Below, piece by piece: positions 1-10,080 of a stretch of 64,000 nucleotides of DNA. The translations under genes and the position numbers were made by a program. How positions within the stretch are numbered: the first letter of the stretch is position 1; each line of letters opens with the position of its first letter. Below the pieces are notes generated by a model. That model was not told the origin of the DNA. It saw only the letters and a list, made by a program, of their open reading frames with translations, and made no database searches. Source of the stretch: Paraburkholderia ginsengiterrae (GTDB lineage Bacteria > Pseudomonadota > Gammaproteobacteria > Burkholderiales > Burkholderiaceae); contig NZ_LXKA01000109.1 in assembly GCF_001645125.1 (NCBI RefSeq), forward strand, positions 62,001 to 126,000. Reading direction: 5' to 3'.

Positions 1-753
1 TCCGATAGTGCACTGGAGCAACTGATTCGTCGCTTGCACAGCTTCCCGCTCGAAGTTGTTTTGAACTTCCATGATGGAGCACCATCATCAATGGCCCACA
101 AGGGCTTTACGGTCAGCGAGCTGATGACGCTCGTGCAACTGAACGTTATCGTCATCGCAAAATTGTTGGTTACTAAAACCGATACAGGTGAGGAAATCGC
201 CGCGGAGCAGGACCTAAGTTCTGGACAGTGGCATATCTTCTTCACCATGCTTGGTTTAGCCCTATCGCTGGACCATAATTCGCTGGTCGTCGTCGACGAG
301 CCAGAGAACAGCCTCCACCCAGAATGGCAATGGAGATACATCGACTTGCTCGAGAGAGTTATGTCTGGGAGCACAGGCTGCCATGTTGTCATAGCCACGC
401 ATTCCCCCCTCATTGCGTCGGGCGTCAAGGAGGGGGCGGGAAATGTCGTTCGACTCGTTCCTTCTGTTGACGGACCCATCGGAATCGCTGTAAAGCAAGA
501 GGAACTCACATTTGGTTGGGACGCTGGGGACGTGTACCGCAAAACGTTCGAAATGGAGTCAACTCGTGCACTCTCTTTTGTCGACACAGCAGATAGGGCT
601 CTCGCTCTGGTTCGCGATGGCAAAGACAAGAGTCAAGAGTTCAGAGTAATCGCAAGCGAGCTTGCCAATACTGCTCAATCTCTCCCGGAAGAAGACACGA
701 TGCGTAGTGTTATCAACGCAATCACTAAAATTGCGGAAGGGGAGAAGGCATGA
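1..753 (+). CDS. ABC/RecF-like ATPase, PtuA (Septu)-like, 5' end outside window
   Basis: The frame is open to base 1, so only the C-terminal half is present. Visible are an ABC signature-like LSSGQ, a Walker B strand with its catalytic glutamate (LVVVDEPENSLHP) and an H-loop (ATHSPL), as in AAA_15/AAA_21 or OLD/RecF-type ATPases. The stop overlaps the next gene by ATGA, and that gene is an HNH endonuclease. An ATPase translationally coupled to an HNH protein is the arrangement of Septu (PtuA-PtuB), an anti-phage system; it also occurs as a retron Ec78 accessory pair. The Walker A is beyond the window edge and cannot be checked. The alternative is a generic OLD-like ATPase unrelated to defence. 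Confidence 0.7.
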   Translation, partial: SDSALEQLIRRLHSFPLEVVLNFHDGAPSSMAHKGFTVSELMTLVQLNVIVIAKLLVTKTDTGEEIAAEQDLSSGQWHIFFTMLGLALSLDHNSLVVVDEPENSLHPEWQWRYIDLLERVMSGSTGCHVVIATHSPLIASGVKEGAGNVVRLVPSVDGPIGIAVKQEELTFGWDAGDVYRKTFEMESTRALSFVDTADRALALVRDGKDKSQEFRVIASELANTAQSLPEEDTMRSVINAITKIAEGEKA

Positions 754-1616
754 GCCGGCTCATCGGCAAGATGAAAAGCAAGAGTGCCGCTGAAAACGTG
801 CGGAAGCTCGGTTCCACCAAATGGAATCCTGCCCACGCGGACGTCATTGCTTACAGGGTTCAGCTGTTGGAAGCGCAGGAGTACACGTGCGCGTACTGCC
901 GCAGACCCATCTATCGCGACGAGCTTGGCTTCCGGGAGATAGACCACGTTTTGCCAAAATCGCAGGCGCCATCTGAGCCAAAAGATTTCGATGCAGTGAA
1001 AGCGAGCAGTAATTTGGTTAGCAATAGACGACACACGCGCGGGTACAAGGAGTTCACCTACGTTCCCGAGAATCTCGTGATTGCCTGCAAGCGCTGCAAT
1101 AGTCACAAGGGCTCCTATGACGGTCTGGCTAACCGTGCGACAAAGCCGGCCATCTATCCGTCCGTCGGCAAACACTTTGAGTGGGTAAACCCGCACTGCA
1201 ACAGTCCCGAAGCACATGTTGAGATTCTGGACGGGTACGTATACCGTGCAAAGAACGGGTCAGTAAAGGGGGCAGCGGTCATTCACGAATGCGGCCTCGA
1301 TACGATTGAACAGCTCAAGGCGCGCACGCTAGATGCCCTTGTGTTCACAAACAAAGACTTGATAGATGCGATGTTAGAGGCAGTGATAAGCCGCGAGAAC
1401 TTTGACAGCGACCACATCGCCGGCGTGCTGCATTTGAGTCATCCCACCGTGCCACTACAGTTCCTGAAAGACGCGGTCCGGTTAGCGCGCGCAGAGAGAG
1501 CTGTGCGGGGAGGAGCGGGACTAAACGCTGCGATACAGGTCGTCATCAAGCAACTCGATGAATTGCGCGCACAACAGGATGTAAATGCACAGCAACCAGA
1601 GCCTGCCGCCGTTTGA
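750..1616 (+). CDS. HNH endonuclease, PtuB (Septu)-like
   Basis: This 288-aa protein carries a zinc-type HNH fold. CAYC (about residues 49-52) and CKRC (about 112-115) form the zinc knuckle, IDHVLPKSQ provides the catalytic histidine, and NLVIACKRCNSHKG gives the N...H part of the motif. The start ATG lies inside the stop of the upstream ATPase gene (ATGA), implying coupled translation and probably a complex. In Septu, PtuB is the nuclease that degrades nucleic acid once the PtuA ATPase is triggered. The C-terminal half (about 150-288) is helical with no motif I recognise and is longer than a minimal PtuB. HNH identity is solid; Septu membership is inferred from the pairing. Confidence 0.75.
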   Translation: MSRLIGKMKSKSAAENVRKLGSTKWNPAHADVIAYRVQLLEAQEYTCAYCRRPIYRDELGFREIDHVLPKSQAPSEPKDFDAVKASSNLVSNRRHTRGYKEFTYVPENLVIACKRCNSHKGSYDGLANRATKPAIYPSVGKHFEWVNPHCNSPEAHVEILDGYVYRAKNGSVKGAAVIHECGLDTIEQLKARTLDALVFTNKDLIDAMLEAVISRENFDSDHIAGVLHLSHPTVPLQFLKDAVRLARAERAVRGGAGLNAAIQVVIKQLDELRAQQDVNAQQPEPAAV

Positions 1617-2173
1617 GAGGGATACTGGAGCGAACGCGAAGAGCGTCGAAAGACGCATCTTTAGAGGTTCACGGAATCGACTCCAGCTTTGCCTCATCCT
1701 CTCCAGGGGTTTTTCGAGTCCAACTACGAGTCCAGGAAGGGCGTGCGTTGGCGCATCGGCCTTTTTGGCGGCCAAGCGACCGTGATATCAGCGTTATGGC
1801 ACGCATGGGATGGCGTTCGAGAAGCTAACCATTCACCTCAAGACAGCGGAGTATCCGCACGACGCGTGTGGAGGCGGGGATTCCCAGACCATACTGAAGT
1901 GTTGGGTCGAAACTATCCCGAGCAGCCGGAAGACAGCATTTGACGAAGAGCTTGAGTCGCTCACACGCGCCCGACTGATTTCCAACGAGACCGTTTGAAG
2001 CTGGTCGTTGGATACTAGGGGACGATACGCCGCCTGATGGCGTTGCGTTGCCACTCGATGTCGGCGCTACCGCAATTATCCCCGCGTTCAAGCCGCCCGC
2101 CAGCGACAGGCGCAGACTTCGACACAGCAAATTTGGACGATGCGTCCTGGTACGGATTGGTGAGAGCTATTGA
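1617..2173 (+). other. 557-bp stretch with no confident gene
   Basis: Short overlapping frames occur on both strands, but none has a convincing ribosome site plus length. The best is a 62-codon frame at 1810-1998 beginning MAFEKLTIHL; it could be a small protein or the eroded piece of a larger gene. The stretch probably holds the promoter of the gene at 2174. Confidence 0.4.
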
Positions 2174-2947
2174 ATGAGCAACGTGATTTTCATGCCGTGG
2201 ATTGGCTCTAAGTACGATGCAGAGGGGTTTCGTGGATTGCGGGTGCTCGTCGTTGCAGAGTCCCACTATGGAAGCAAACGAAGCGAGCGGCCAACAGCAA
2301 CGCCCGAGCTCGTGAAGGCACTGGGTCAACGGCTCAAACATCCGGACGCAACTGCGCGACTGCGAAAGCATCCGCACTTTGCGCGAATCGTCACCGCGGT
2401 GAGCGGTGCAGCGAGCGCATCGGTATTCACGACGCAGGAGCGGGCGGACTTTTGGGAGCGCGTTTGCTATTACAACTTCCTTCAGGAATTCGTGCCTGCT
2501 GCGCGCGTCGCTCCACCGGCTGAATCATGGAGCGCTGGGAAAGCGGCCTTCCTTGATGTGCTCGCGACTCTGCGGCCAGATGTTGTCATTGCTTTCAGTA
2601 AGCGCCTCGGCCGGATTCTGATACCACTGTGTGACGAGGTGCCCTTGGCAAGGGTGCACCATCCCTCGACTGGCTTTGCATATGCGAGGTGGAACTCGGT
2701 TATTACTGAAGCCTTGGATGAAGCACATGCTCGGCGCCGTTCGTTGAGCGTTGGCGCTTGCGATTTAAGCCAAAACCCAGATTACTCGGCATGGCACCGT
2801 GCGTCGCGAAAGGCAAGTCCTGCCCATGGGCCCCATCTGCCACCAGAACTGCTTGCCGATGTTCACTCTCGGTGGGTCGTTGAGATGGCAGCAGCAAAAG
2901 GCGGCGGAGAGGTGACCGACGAAGGGCTTTGTCGTGGAGCTACCTGA
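2174..2947 (+). CDS. Uracil-DNA-glycosylase-fold-like conserved protein
   Basis: This is a 257-aa soluble protein. Near the N-terminus are MPWIGSKY and a hydrophobic strand ending LVVAESHYG, resembling the first strand and active-site loop of UDG-superfamily proteins. A later strand, DVVIAFSKRLG (about residues 139-149), and an ARVHHPS segment (about 158-164) resemble the second UDG motif, HHPS. These match a family of poorly described UDG-like proteins in accessory islands, but the residues are not identical to those of true glycosylases, so activity cannot be claimed. The last roughly 60 residues are low complexity and may not be structured. It stands alone, between the Septu-like pair and a broken gene on the other strand. 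Confidence 0.5.
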   Translation: MSNVIFMPWIGSKYDAEGFRGLRVLVVAESHYGSKRSERPTATPELVKALGQRLKHPDATARLRKHPHFARIVTAVSGAASASVFTTQERADFWERVCYYNFLQEFVPAARVAPPAESWSAGKAAFLDVLATLRPDVVIAFSKRLGRILIPLCDEVPLARVHHPSTGFAYARWNSVITEALDEAHARRRSLSVGACDLSQNPDYSAWHRASRKASPAHGPHLPPELLADVHSRWVVEMAAAKGGGEVTDEGLCRGAT

Positions 2948-3011
2948 TTAGCTTGGAGGTATGTCGGCTGGATACCGTTTCGATTAGCGTCACCGGCGAT
3001 TGAAGAATCAA

Positions 3012-3334
3012 TCACTCCACCGCCCCGGCCGGATAGTCCTCCGGCCACTCCCTTGCCAGCAATTCCACCTCCGCCCGCACGGCCGCGCCGAATGTCCCCG
3101 CTGAATCCTCCGTTTGGCTATCGCCACCGCCTACATCCGTAGACGCTCCCGTTCTGCCCGCTGTAACCGAAGAAAGCTGGCGTCCGATAGCCTCAATTCG
3201 CGCGCCACGACGCTGATATCGCTGTCTGCATCGCCCAAAATGAAGCAGAGCAGTTCGATTGGGGCTTGCGTCGCGTCAGGGCGTGTTGCCGGGGCTGCGG
3301 CTGATACATCAGCGTTTTCGATTGAGAGTTCCAT
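3012..3334 (-). pseudogene. Small hypothetical gene broken by a CG dinucleotide insertion
   Basis: Read on the minus strand from the ATG at 3334, one frame gives MELSIENADVS... through ILGDADSDISVVA and then runs into a stop at 3131. The coding character moves to another frame, continuing RIEAIGRQLSSV and ending LAREWPEDYPAGAVE with a stop at 3012. Removing one CG from the run at about 3199-3205 joins the two frames into a 106-aa protein reading SVVARIEAIGRQL. This is a plausible slippage frameshift in a GCGCGCG tract. An upstream in-frame extension to 3463 is possible. I do not recognise the product. It is either a true pseudogene or a sequencing error. Confidence 0.45.
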
Positions 3335-3499
3335 GCGGAATGTAGTCGCCCCATTTATATAGGCTCGTCGTCGTCCATCAGGGAACAGAACTGCTTCCGA
3401 AGTGTCGGCTGCTGTAACGGGTCTGTCCCGTCTGCGCGGCATTTCATCGCTCGCGCAGACCATGGTTTTGGTTCGACTTCTCTCTGCGGGGGCACGAAG

Positions 3500-4675
3500 A
3501 TGGGCTGGGAATACACCGACTTTCGACGCGAGGAACTCTACGAGGAAGTGTGGGCGGAGCCGGTTACGAAGGTTGCGAGACGCTATGCGATTTCCGACGT
3601 CGGGCTTAGGAAAATATGTCTGGACCTCGAAGTGCCGCTTCCACCGGTCGGCTACTGGGCCAAATTGGCTGCAGGCCGGACCGTGACGAGGCCTCCCCTT
3701 GGCACGACGAAGGGACCAACGACTTATCGCCGTTCTCGGTACATTGCGCCGTTAGACGACGTGCTCGACGCCCGATATCGTGAAAGTCTTGCAGAAGACT
3801 TACCGCATCGCCCCACAATACCAGACCTTCCCCTGCGGACATCCCTGGAGGACTGTTTGCCGCTCGCGAAGCGAATCGCGAAGAAGCTTGATGGCAAGGG
3901 GCGCGATGCTCAGGAATGGCGCCAGTGTGACGGCGCGGGCCTGATGTGGGTCGACGCATCAAATGCCAACAGCCTGCGTGCGGTGCTGCTCCTCAATCTT
4001 GTGCTCGAATCGGCGATGGCCGCAGGCTACGCTATTTCTGCCGATGCTAAAGGCGCCACTCGAGCATTCGTTTCCGTGCTGGACATCAAATTGTCGTTCA
4101 AAATTCGCGAAAGAAACCGGCGTGAACCTATCCCGCTGACGCGCGAACAGCGCCAGAAGAATGAACAGGTCGGATTCAACTTCTACACCCAGCAGTACGA
4201 ATATCATCCAACGGGCGAGTTCGATATCGCGGTGACCGAGCCCGATAGCAGCTATGAACTGGCAAAAATTGGCGACAGTCGGACCGCATCCGTTGAAACT
4301 AAAATCGTGGCGTTCATCGGCCGACTTCGTGAGCTGTCGATACGCCGACGTGTGAAAGCCGAAATCGACGCCAAGCGCCAAGTCATCGCTGAAGCCAAGG
4401 CTGCGGAGGAGCGGCGCCAGGCCGAAATACGAAGGAAGGCTCTCGACCGCCTCAAGGAGGTGGAAGAATGGGCGACTAGACTTGAGCGGGCAAATCGGCT
4501 GAGGAACCTTGCTGACAAGTTCCAAACCGAAAAACTGTCTTCAACCGACGGGGTGATTGACGCCGGCTGGATGCGCCGCGCGGCAGACTGGTTGGACCCA
4601 ACGGTAGTGCGACGTTGGGATGATATGGATGGTCCAGCAGTCGTTATTGCTGGAAAAGCGCCGTCGTGTCGGTAG
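3500..4675 (+). CDS. Conserved HTH/coiled-coil protein beside helicase genes
   Basis: A 391-aa soluble protein. The N-terminal 50 residues ([19 protein letters not shown], then [20 protein letters not shown]) look like a helix-turn-helix of a kind common at the start of uncharacterised island proteins. Residues about 265-330 are a charged, alanine- and arginine-rich helix, predicted coiled coil. No catalytic motif is visible. It sits 89 bp upstream of the large helicase on the same strand, so it may belong to that transcription unit as a DNA-binding or regulatory component. Start: ATG at 3500 after a purine-rich stretch (GGGGGCACGAAG). Function unknown; the DNA-binding role is inference. Confidence 0.6.
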   Translation: MGWEYTDFRREELYEEVWAEPVTKVARRYAISDVGLRKICLDLEVPLPPVGYWAKLAAGRTVTRPPLGTTKGPTTYRRSRYIAPLDDVLDARYRESLAEDLPHRPTIPDLPLRTSLEDCLPLAKRIAKKLDGKGRDAQEWRQCDGAGLMWVDASNANSLRAVLLLNLVLESAMAAGYAISADAKGATRAFVSVLDIKLSFKIRERNRREPIPLTREQRQKNEQVGFNFYTQQYEYHPTGEFDIAVTEPDSSYELAKIGDSRTASVETKIVAFIGRLRELSIRRRVKAEIDAKRQVIAEAKAAEERRQAEIRRKALDRLKEVEEWATRLERANRLRNLADKFQTEKLSSTDGVIDAGWMRRAADWLDPTVVRRWDDMDGPAVVIAGKAPSCR

Positions 4676-4764
4676 AATCATTGGCCACAACGAAAATATT
4701 CGGCGACAGACCAAGTGCTCATTCTCGTGGGCGTTCGACCGGCCGACCATCGAGGGCAAACAAA

Positions 4765-7700
4765 ATGGACGTTTTTGAGTTTCGGGGAAAACTCGTTTCT
4801 GATTACGAGACATTCACGAGAAGCTTCACCCGTATCAAAGCGACAGACATCAAGGCGTACGTCGACCGGGCGTACGACTCCGAGCGCTATTGGCCCGCAC
4901 CGCTAATACAGGTAAACCCCAATTTCAAGACGGCAGCCACGGTTGATGCGCTCGTAAAAGAGGGAACCCTTCATAAAGAGTGCTCGCGCATTTTCCGTGC
5001 CGGAAAATCGGCTTCCAGTCCGGGCGTTTCGCTGACTCTGTTCAAACATCAAGAACAAGCCATAAGTTGCGCTCAGAATGGGGAAAGCTACGTACTGACG
5101 ACGGGTACAGGTTCGGGAAAGTCGCTTGCCTACTTTATTCCTGTAATCGACGGCATTTTAAAAGCCAAGGCGACAGATAGCACGCCGCGTACGCGTGCGA
5201 TTGTCATTTACCCGATGAACGCGCTTGCGAACAGCCAGATGGAGGAGCTCGGCAAGTTTCTCGCCGACTACGGCCAACATTCGCCTGTGACATACGGTCG
5301 GTACACGGGCCAAGAAAAAGACGAAGAACGTCAGCGGCTGGCCTCAAATCCGCCGGACATACTGCTCACGAACTTCATGATGCTTGAGCTCCTGATGACG
5401 CGTCAGGATGACAAGGATAAGGCCGTTATCCGCAATGCTAGGGGTCTGCGATTCCTTGTCCTCGACGAACTGCATACCTATCGCGGCCGACAGGGCGCAG
5501 ACGTCGCATTGCTCGTTCGCCGTGTGCGAGAAGCTCTCGCCGATGAGCTTCAGTGCATCGGGACGTCGGCAACGATGGCAACGGAAGGGTCAGAGGAGGT
5601 GAAAAACGCGAAGGTTGCGGAGGTGGCGAGCCGACTCTTCGGCACTAACATCGCAGTTGCCAATGTAATCACTGAAACCCTGCAACGGGTGACTCCTGAA
5701 CACCTGCTCGTCGAACATGTTCGGCACGAACTAGGGGCCGCGATACGAGCAGGGATTCCCTCCGAGCTGTCCTTCGAGGCACTAGCTAAACATCCGCTCG
5801 CTGTCTGGGTCGAGTTGAACTTGGGGCTGACGCGAGACGTAGGGCCGTGGCGTCGAGCTCGGCCAATAACGTTGACTCAAGCTGGCAAGCGGCTCGCCGA
5901 AGACGCGGGGATTTCTGAAGAGTTGGCGCGCAGCACCCTCGCGGACTTTCTGCTGCTGGCGTATCGAACCACGGACAAGCCCCCGCAGGATGGCGGCCGG
6001 AGCTTGTTCGCCTTCAAGTTGCACCAGTTCATTTCGGGAGGAAGCAAGGTCTACGGGACCCTTGAAGCCTCAGATAAGCGCTATCTAACTCTTGATGGCA
6101 GCCAGTATGTTCCGGGTGAGCGCGACCGGCGTCTATTTGCTCTGCATTTCTGCCGCGAGTGTGGACAAGAATATGCGCCTGTATGGGATGAGCACACCTC
6201 GAGCGGGCGCATGTTCAACCCACGCGGCATCGAAGAGCGCACGCACGAAGATGAAGACATCAAAAGCGGCTATTTCATGCCCGACACAACGGGTGTATGG
6301 GACGACACGCTCGACCGCTACCCGGAAACTTGGCTGGAAGTGAAGAAGGATGGCGACCTGAGGCTTAAGTCGACCTTCAAAAAGCGCCAGCCCCAGCACG
6401 TCCGCGTCGACGCGGAAGGAAAGCAAAGCCCTGACGGTACGCCGGGATGGTACATGCCCGGAAATTTTGGATTCTGCCTGCACTGTGGTGTGGTTCATCA
6501 AAGTGCAGGTAAAGAGTCGCTGAGGCTTACGGGGCTTTCTGGGGAGGGCAGAAGCTCGGCGACGACCATGCTCACGCTCTCCGCGTTGCGGTACTTGTAC
6601 GAAGAAGACGAACAACTGAAGGACGAAGCTAAAAAAGTACTCGGTTTCACGGACAATCGGCAAGACGCCGCGCTACAGGTCGGTCACTTCAATGATTTTT
6701 TGCAGGTTTTGCTGCAACGAGCTGCTCTATTGGCCGCCGTCGAAAAATCAGGTGGTTCACTGAAGGAGAGTGATATTCCTCACGCCGTGTTCACCGCCTT
6801 GGGTTTTGAGCGAGATGACCCTGGCGTGCGGGCGGAGTACATGCAGGAACCCGACGTTAAGGGCAATGCACGTCGCCAGGTACAGGATGTCATGCGGGCG
6901 ATTCTGGGCTACCGTGTCTATTTCGACCTGCGCCGTGGTTGGCGCTTCAATAATCCGAACCTGGAACAACTTGGGCTCGTGCGCATTGAATACCAGGACC
7001 TCGATGACCTTGCTGGTGACACTGGGGAGTGGGCGACAGCACCTTTGGCGCTGCAAGCAGCTTCAACGGTTGTCCGAAAAAAGCTTCTCAAGATGGTTTT
7101 CGATGCGATGCGGCAAGGTCTATGTCTATCTTCCCGCTATCTGGACCGTACCGAACTCGACAAGCTTAAAACGGCGAGCTTTGCCAACTTGCGTGAACCT
7201 TGGGGTTTCACCGAGGACGAAAACCCGGTTGCCGCGAATTGGTTCATAACGACCGGTCGACCACGTGACGAAGACAGACGAAATGTCGAATACCTTGTCT
7301 CCGGGAGCTCCCGTTCCAAATTAGGCAAGGAAATCAAACGGTCCAGCACCTGGAAAGAGGTCGACGCGAATGGGGTGGAAAGTAGCAATCCTCACGCCGC
7401 CAAAATCAAGGATGCTGATTACAGCGAAATCGTCGCGGCTTTGTTGAAGGCGGCCAAGTCTTATGGACTGGTCGTTTCGGAGGAAACGGAGTTTGGCATG
7501 ACCGGCTACCAATTGAACGGTACCGGCTTAGTGTGGACGTTAGGCGCAGGAAAAAGCGAACGCGTCGCAGATGACAATGCGTTTTTCCGTAGTCTTTACG
7601 GCAACATCGCAGGCATGCTTGCGAACCCGGTTCATCGGATGTTCGATTTCGAGGCACGTGAACACACCGCACAGGTAGAGCAAGACGACCGTATGGAGCG

Positions 7701-10080
7701 GGAGGCTCGTTTTCGCTTCACGCCGAAAGACCGCGAAGATTGGCTCAACGCCAACGGCAAACCGCTTGAATGGCTTCCGGTTCTGTTTTGCTCGCCGACG
7801 ATGGAACTGGGCGTCGACATCTCATCGCTCAATACAGTTTACCTGCGGAACGTCCCGCCGACGCCAGCGAACTACGCACAGCGCAGTGGCCGCGCCGGTC
7901 GTGCCGGGCAACCAGCACTGGTCATAACTTACTGCGCGGCACAGTCGCCTCACGACCAGTACTTCTTCCGCGACCCAGTACGTATGGTGCATGGTCAGGT
8001 GAATCCGCCAACGCTCGACCTGGCAAATCGGGAGCTCATTCAGAGCCATCTGCATGCGATTTGGTTGTCCGAGACCGGCAAAAAACTCGACAACAGCGTG
8101 CGTGGCCTCTTAGACATGAACGACCCGGCAGCGCCGCTTACCGACGACTATCGCCAGGAGATGGACGCCGATGGACCGCAGCGGCGCGGCCACGCGCGCG
8201 GCTTACGCGTCCTAGACATGCTTTCCTCAGAACTCACCCCTGACAAGGCTCCGTGGTTCACCGAAAATTTTCCAGAGCAGGTTTACCGGCGCGCCTTCGA
8301 CGCGTTTGACCATGCGCTTGACCGCTGGCGAGAGTTGTTTGCGGCGACCAAGCGGCAGATGGAAATCAACCAGAAGGTGATGAACAACCCCGCTGCGAGC
8401 GAGCGGGAACGCCGCGACGCAAAACAACGTCACGACGAAGCGTTCCGTCAGCAGTCGCTTCTTCTGCAGGAGTCAGGGTCAGCGAATTCGGACTTTTACA
8501 CATACCGGTATCTTGCCAGCCAAGGCTTCCTACCAGGCTACAACTTCCCCCGTCTTCCGTTGATGGCTTATATCCCGGCACGGAAAGGCAAAGTCGGACG
8601 AGAGAACTTCCTTTCTCGTCCGCGTTTCCTCGCGCTTTCGGAGTTCGGGCCGTACAGCCTCATCTATCACGAAGGCAGTCAATACAGAGTGACGAGAGCT
8701 CTGCTGTCGGTCGGTGCAGAGGACCAAGTCTCGTCGGGTACGAAGCTTACGACGGAAGTGGCCCGCATCTGCCCTGCCTGCGGCTATGGGCATTTTCGCG
8801 GTCAACGCGACGCCGATAGGTGCATTTCATGTTCGGCGCTGTTGGCCGATGCTGTCGCGGTGAAGAACCTCTATCGTATCGAGAACGTCAGCACCAAACG
8901 TGCTGAACGCATTACTGCGAACGAGGAAGAACGAGTCCGCCAAGGCTATGAAATGCAAACGACTATCCAGTTCGGCGAGCAGGATGGAACCTTGCAGGTT
9001 CGTCATGCAGAGTTGAAAGACGAAGACGGAATTGTTCTGGAACTGCAATATGGGTCAGCGGCGACGGTCTGGCGAATGAACTTGGGTTGGCGTCGACGCA
9101 AGGAAAAAAGCATCCATGGGTTCTCCATAAACCCTGTGTCAGGGCATTGGATGGGCGGAGCGAATGAAGAAGGGGACGCTGACGGTGAGACGGCTCCAGA
9201 TAAGACACCTGCGCAGCGAATTGTTCCGTACGTCGAAGACCGTCGCAACGTGCTGATTGTCCGACCGGTCGAAGAACTCGACATAAAAACCATGGCAACG
9301 CTCCAGTACGCGCTTAAGCGGGGTATTGAAGCGGTGTATCAACTCGAAGAAAGTGAACTGATGGCAGAGCCGCTTCCGAAGTCAGACCTGCGACGTTCAA
9401 TCCTGTTGTATGAGTCGGCTGAGGGCGGTGCGGGCGTTCTGACGCGGCTGGCCTCGGAGCCCGGCGCGTTGGCGTTGGTCGCGGCCGAAGCGTTGAGCAT
9501 CATGCATTTCATTCCGCCCGTGAACGGAGATTGGGTGACTGGTGAGCTGGAAGAGCACAAGGATGATGAGGGTAAGCCTCTGTGCGAAGCGGGCTGCTAC
9601 AAATGCCTGCTCTCGTACTACAACCAACCAGACCACACTCGCATCGACCGGCAAGACGTCGACAACGATGGCAAGGTACTGGAGGTGCTGCGCAGGTTGA
9701 CGCGAGCTCAAGGTTCTGTGGGTTCTTTCGGTCGGACACCCGAGGCCCAAGCCGGAGAGCTAAACCGCATCTCCGGGAGCTCGCTAGAGCATGCCTGGCT
9801 GAAATATGTTGAAGAGCACGGGTATCTCAAGCCGGACCGAGGGCAGGAGCGGATTGAGCGCTGCAATACAGCTGCCGATTTCTTTTATGTCGACTGGAAA
9901 GCCGCCATCTTCGTAGATGGCCCGCATCACGATGTGGAAAAGCAGGCCGACGCCGACGCAGCAATCAATAGATGCCTGGAAGGGGCCGGCTACTACGTTG
10001 TGCGCTTCCCCAAAGAAGTGGACCGCTGGTCGGAAATCTTTGCGACTCATGCTTCGCTGTTCGGAACAGGAAACCAATAA
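4765..10080 (+). CDS. DISARM-related DEAD/H helicase with DUF1998 and C-terminal Vsr/DUF559-like nuclease domain
   Basis: A 1771-aa superfamily 2 helicase. Motif I is TGTGSGKS (about residue 113), motif II DELH (about 234), motif III GTSAT, and motif [13 protein letters not shown] (about 1039). Cysteine pairs suggest zinc sites (FCRECG, FCLHCG, CPACG...CISC). The four-cysteine DUF1998 element [18 protein letters not shown] is near residue 1606. In DISARM, helicase (DrmA) and DUF1998 protein (DrmB) are separate; here they appear in one chain. A final segment (about 1660-1771) with FVDGPHH followed by [12 protein letters not shown] resembles the Vsr/DUF559 nuclease fold. The ATG at 4765 ([10 protein letters not shown]) was chosen over the GTG at 4666 because it has GAGGG upstream and looks like the usual N-terminus. 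The stop overlaps the next start. Confidence 0.85.
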   Translation: MDVFEFRGKLVSDYETFTRSFTRIKATDIKAYVDRAYDSERYWPAPLIQVNPNFKTAATVDALVKEGTLHKECSRIFRAGKSASSPGVSLTLFKHQEQAISCAQNGESYVLTTGTGSGKSLAYFIPVIDGILKAKATDSTPRTRAIVIYPMNALANSQMEELGKFLADYGQHSPVTYGRYTGQEKDEERQRLASNPPDILLTNFMMLELLMTRQDDKDKAVIRNARGLRFLVLDELHTYRGRQGADVALLVRRVREALADELQCIGTSATMATEGSEEVKNAKVAEVASRLFGTNIAVANVITETLQRVTPEHLLVEHVRHELGAAIRAGIPSELSFEALAKHPLAVWVELNLGLTRDVGPWRRARPITLTQAGKRLAEDAGISEELARSTLADFLLLAYRTTDKPPQDGGRSLFAFKLHQFISGGSKVYGTLEASDKRYLTLDGSQYVPGERDRRLFALHFCRECGQEYAPVWDEHTSSGRMFNPRGIEERTHEDEDIKSGYFMPDTTGVWDDTLDRYPETWLEVKKDGDLRLKSTFKKRQPQHVRVDAEGKQSPDGTPGWYMPGNFGFCLHCGVVHQSAGKESLRLTGLSGEGRSSATTMLTLSALRYLYEEDEQLKDEAKKVLGFTDNRQDAALQVGHFNDFLQVLLQRAALLAAVEKSGGSLKESDIPHAVFTALGFERDDPGVRAEYMQEPDVKGNARRQVQDVMRAILGYRVYFDLRRGWRFNNPNLEQLGLVRIEYQDLDDLAGDTGEWATAPLALQAASTVVRKKLLKMVFDAMRQGLCLSSRYLDRTELDKLKTASFANLREPWGFTEDENPVAANWFITTGRPRDEDRRNVEYLVSGSSRSKLGKEIKRSSTWKEVDANGVESSNPHAAKIKDADYSEIVAALLKAAKSYGLVVSEETEFGMTGYQLNGTGLVWTLGAGKSERVADDNAFFRSLYGNIAGMLANPVHRMFDFEAREHTAQVEQDDRMEREARFRFTPKDREDWLNANGKPLEWLPVLFCSPTMELGVDISSLNTVYLRNVPPTPANYAQRSGRAGRAGQPALVITYCAAQSPHDQYFFRDPVRMVHGQVNPPTLDLANRELIQSHLHAIWLSETGKKLDNSVRGLLDMNDPAAPLTDDYRQEMDADGPQRRGHARGLRVLDMLSSELTPDKAPWFTENFPEQVYRRAFDAFDHALDRWRELFAATKRQMEINQKVMNNPAASERERRDAKQRHDEAFRQQSLLLQESGSANSDFYTYRYLASQGFLPGYNFPRLPLMAYIPARKGKVGRENFLSRPRFLALSEFGPYSLIYHEGSQYRVTRALLSVGAEDQVSSGTKLTTEVARICPACGYGHFRGQRDADRCISCSALLADAVAVKNLYRIENVSTKRAERITANEEERVRQGYEMQTTIQFGEQDGTLQVRHAELKDEDGIVLELQYGSAATVWRMNLGWRRRKEKSIHGFSINPVSGHWMGGANEEGDADGETAPDKTPAQRIVPYVEDRRNVLIVRPVEELDIKTMATLQYALKRGIEAVYQLEESELMAEPLPKSDLRRSILLYESAEGGAGVLTRLASEPGALALVAAEALSIMHFIPPVNGDWVTGELEEHKDDEGKPLCEAGCYKCLLSYYNQPDHTRIDRQDVDNDGKVLEVLRRLTRAQGSVGSFGRTPEAQAGELNRISGSSLEHAWLKYVEEHGYLKPDRGQERIERCNTAADFFYVDWKAAIFVDGPHHDVEKQADADAAINRCLEGAGYYVVRFPKEVDRWSEIFATHASLFGTGNQ

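Noticed and set aside
4666-4764. GTG start giving 33 additional residues to the DUF1998 helicase
   Set aside because: The extra segment is not protein-like, overlaps the upstream gene, and the ATG at 4765 has a ribosome site and the family's usual beginning.
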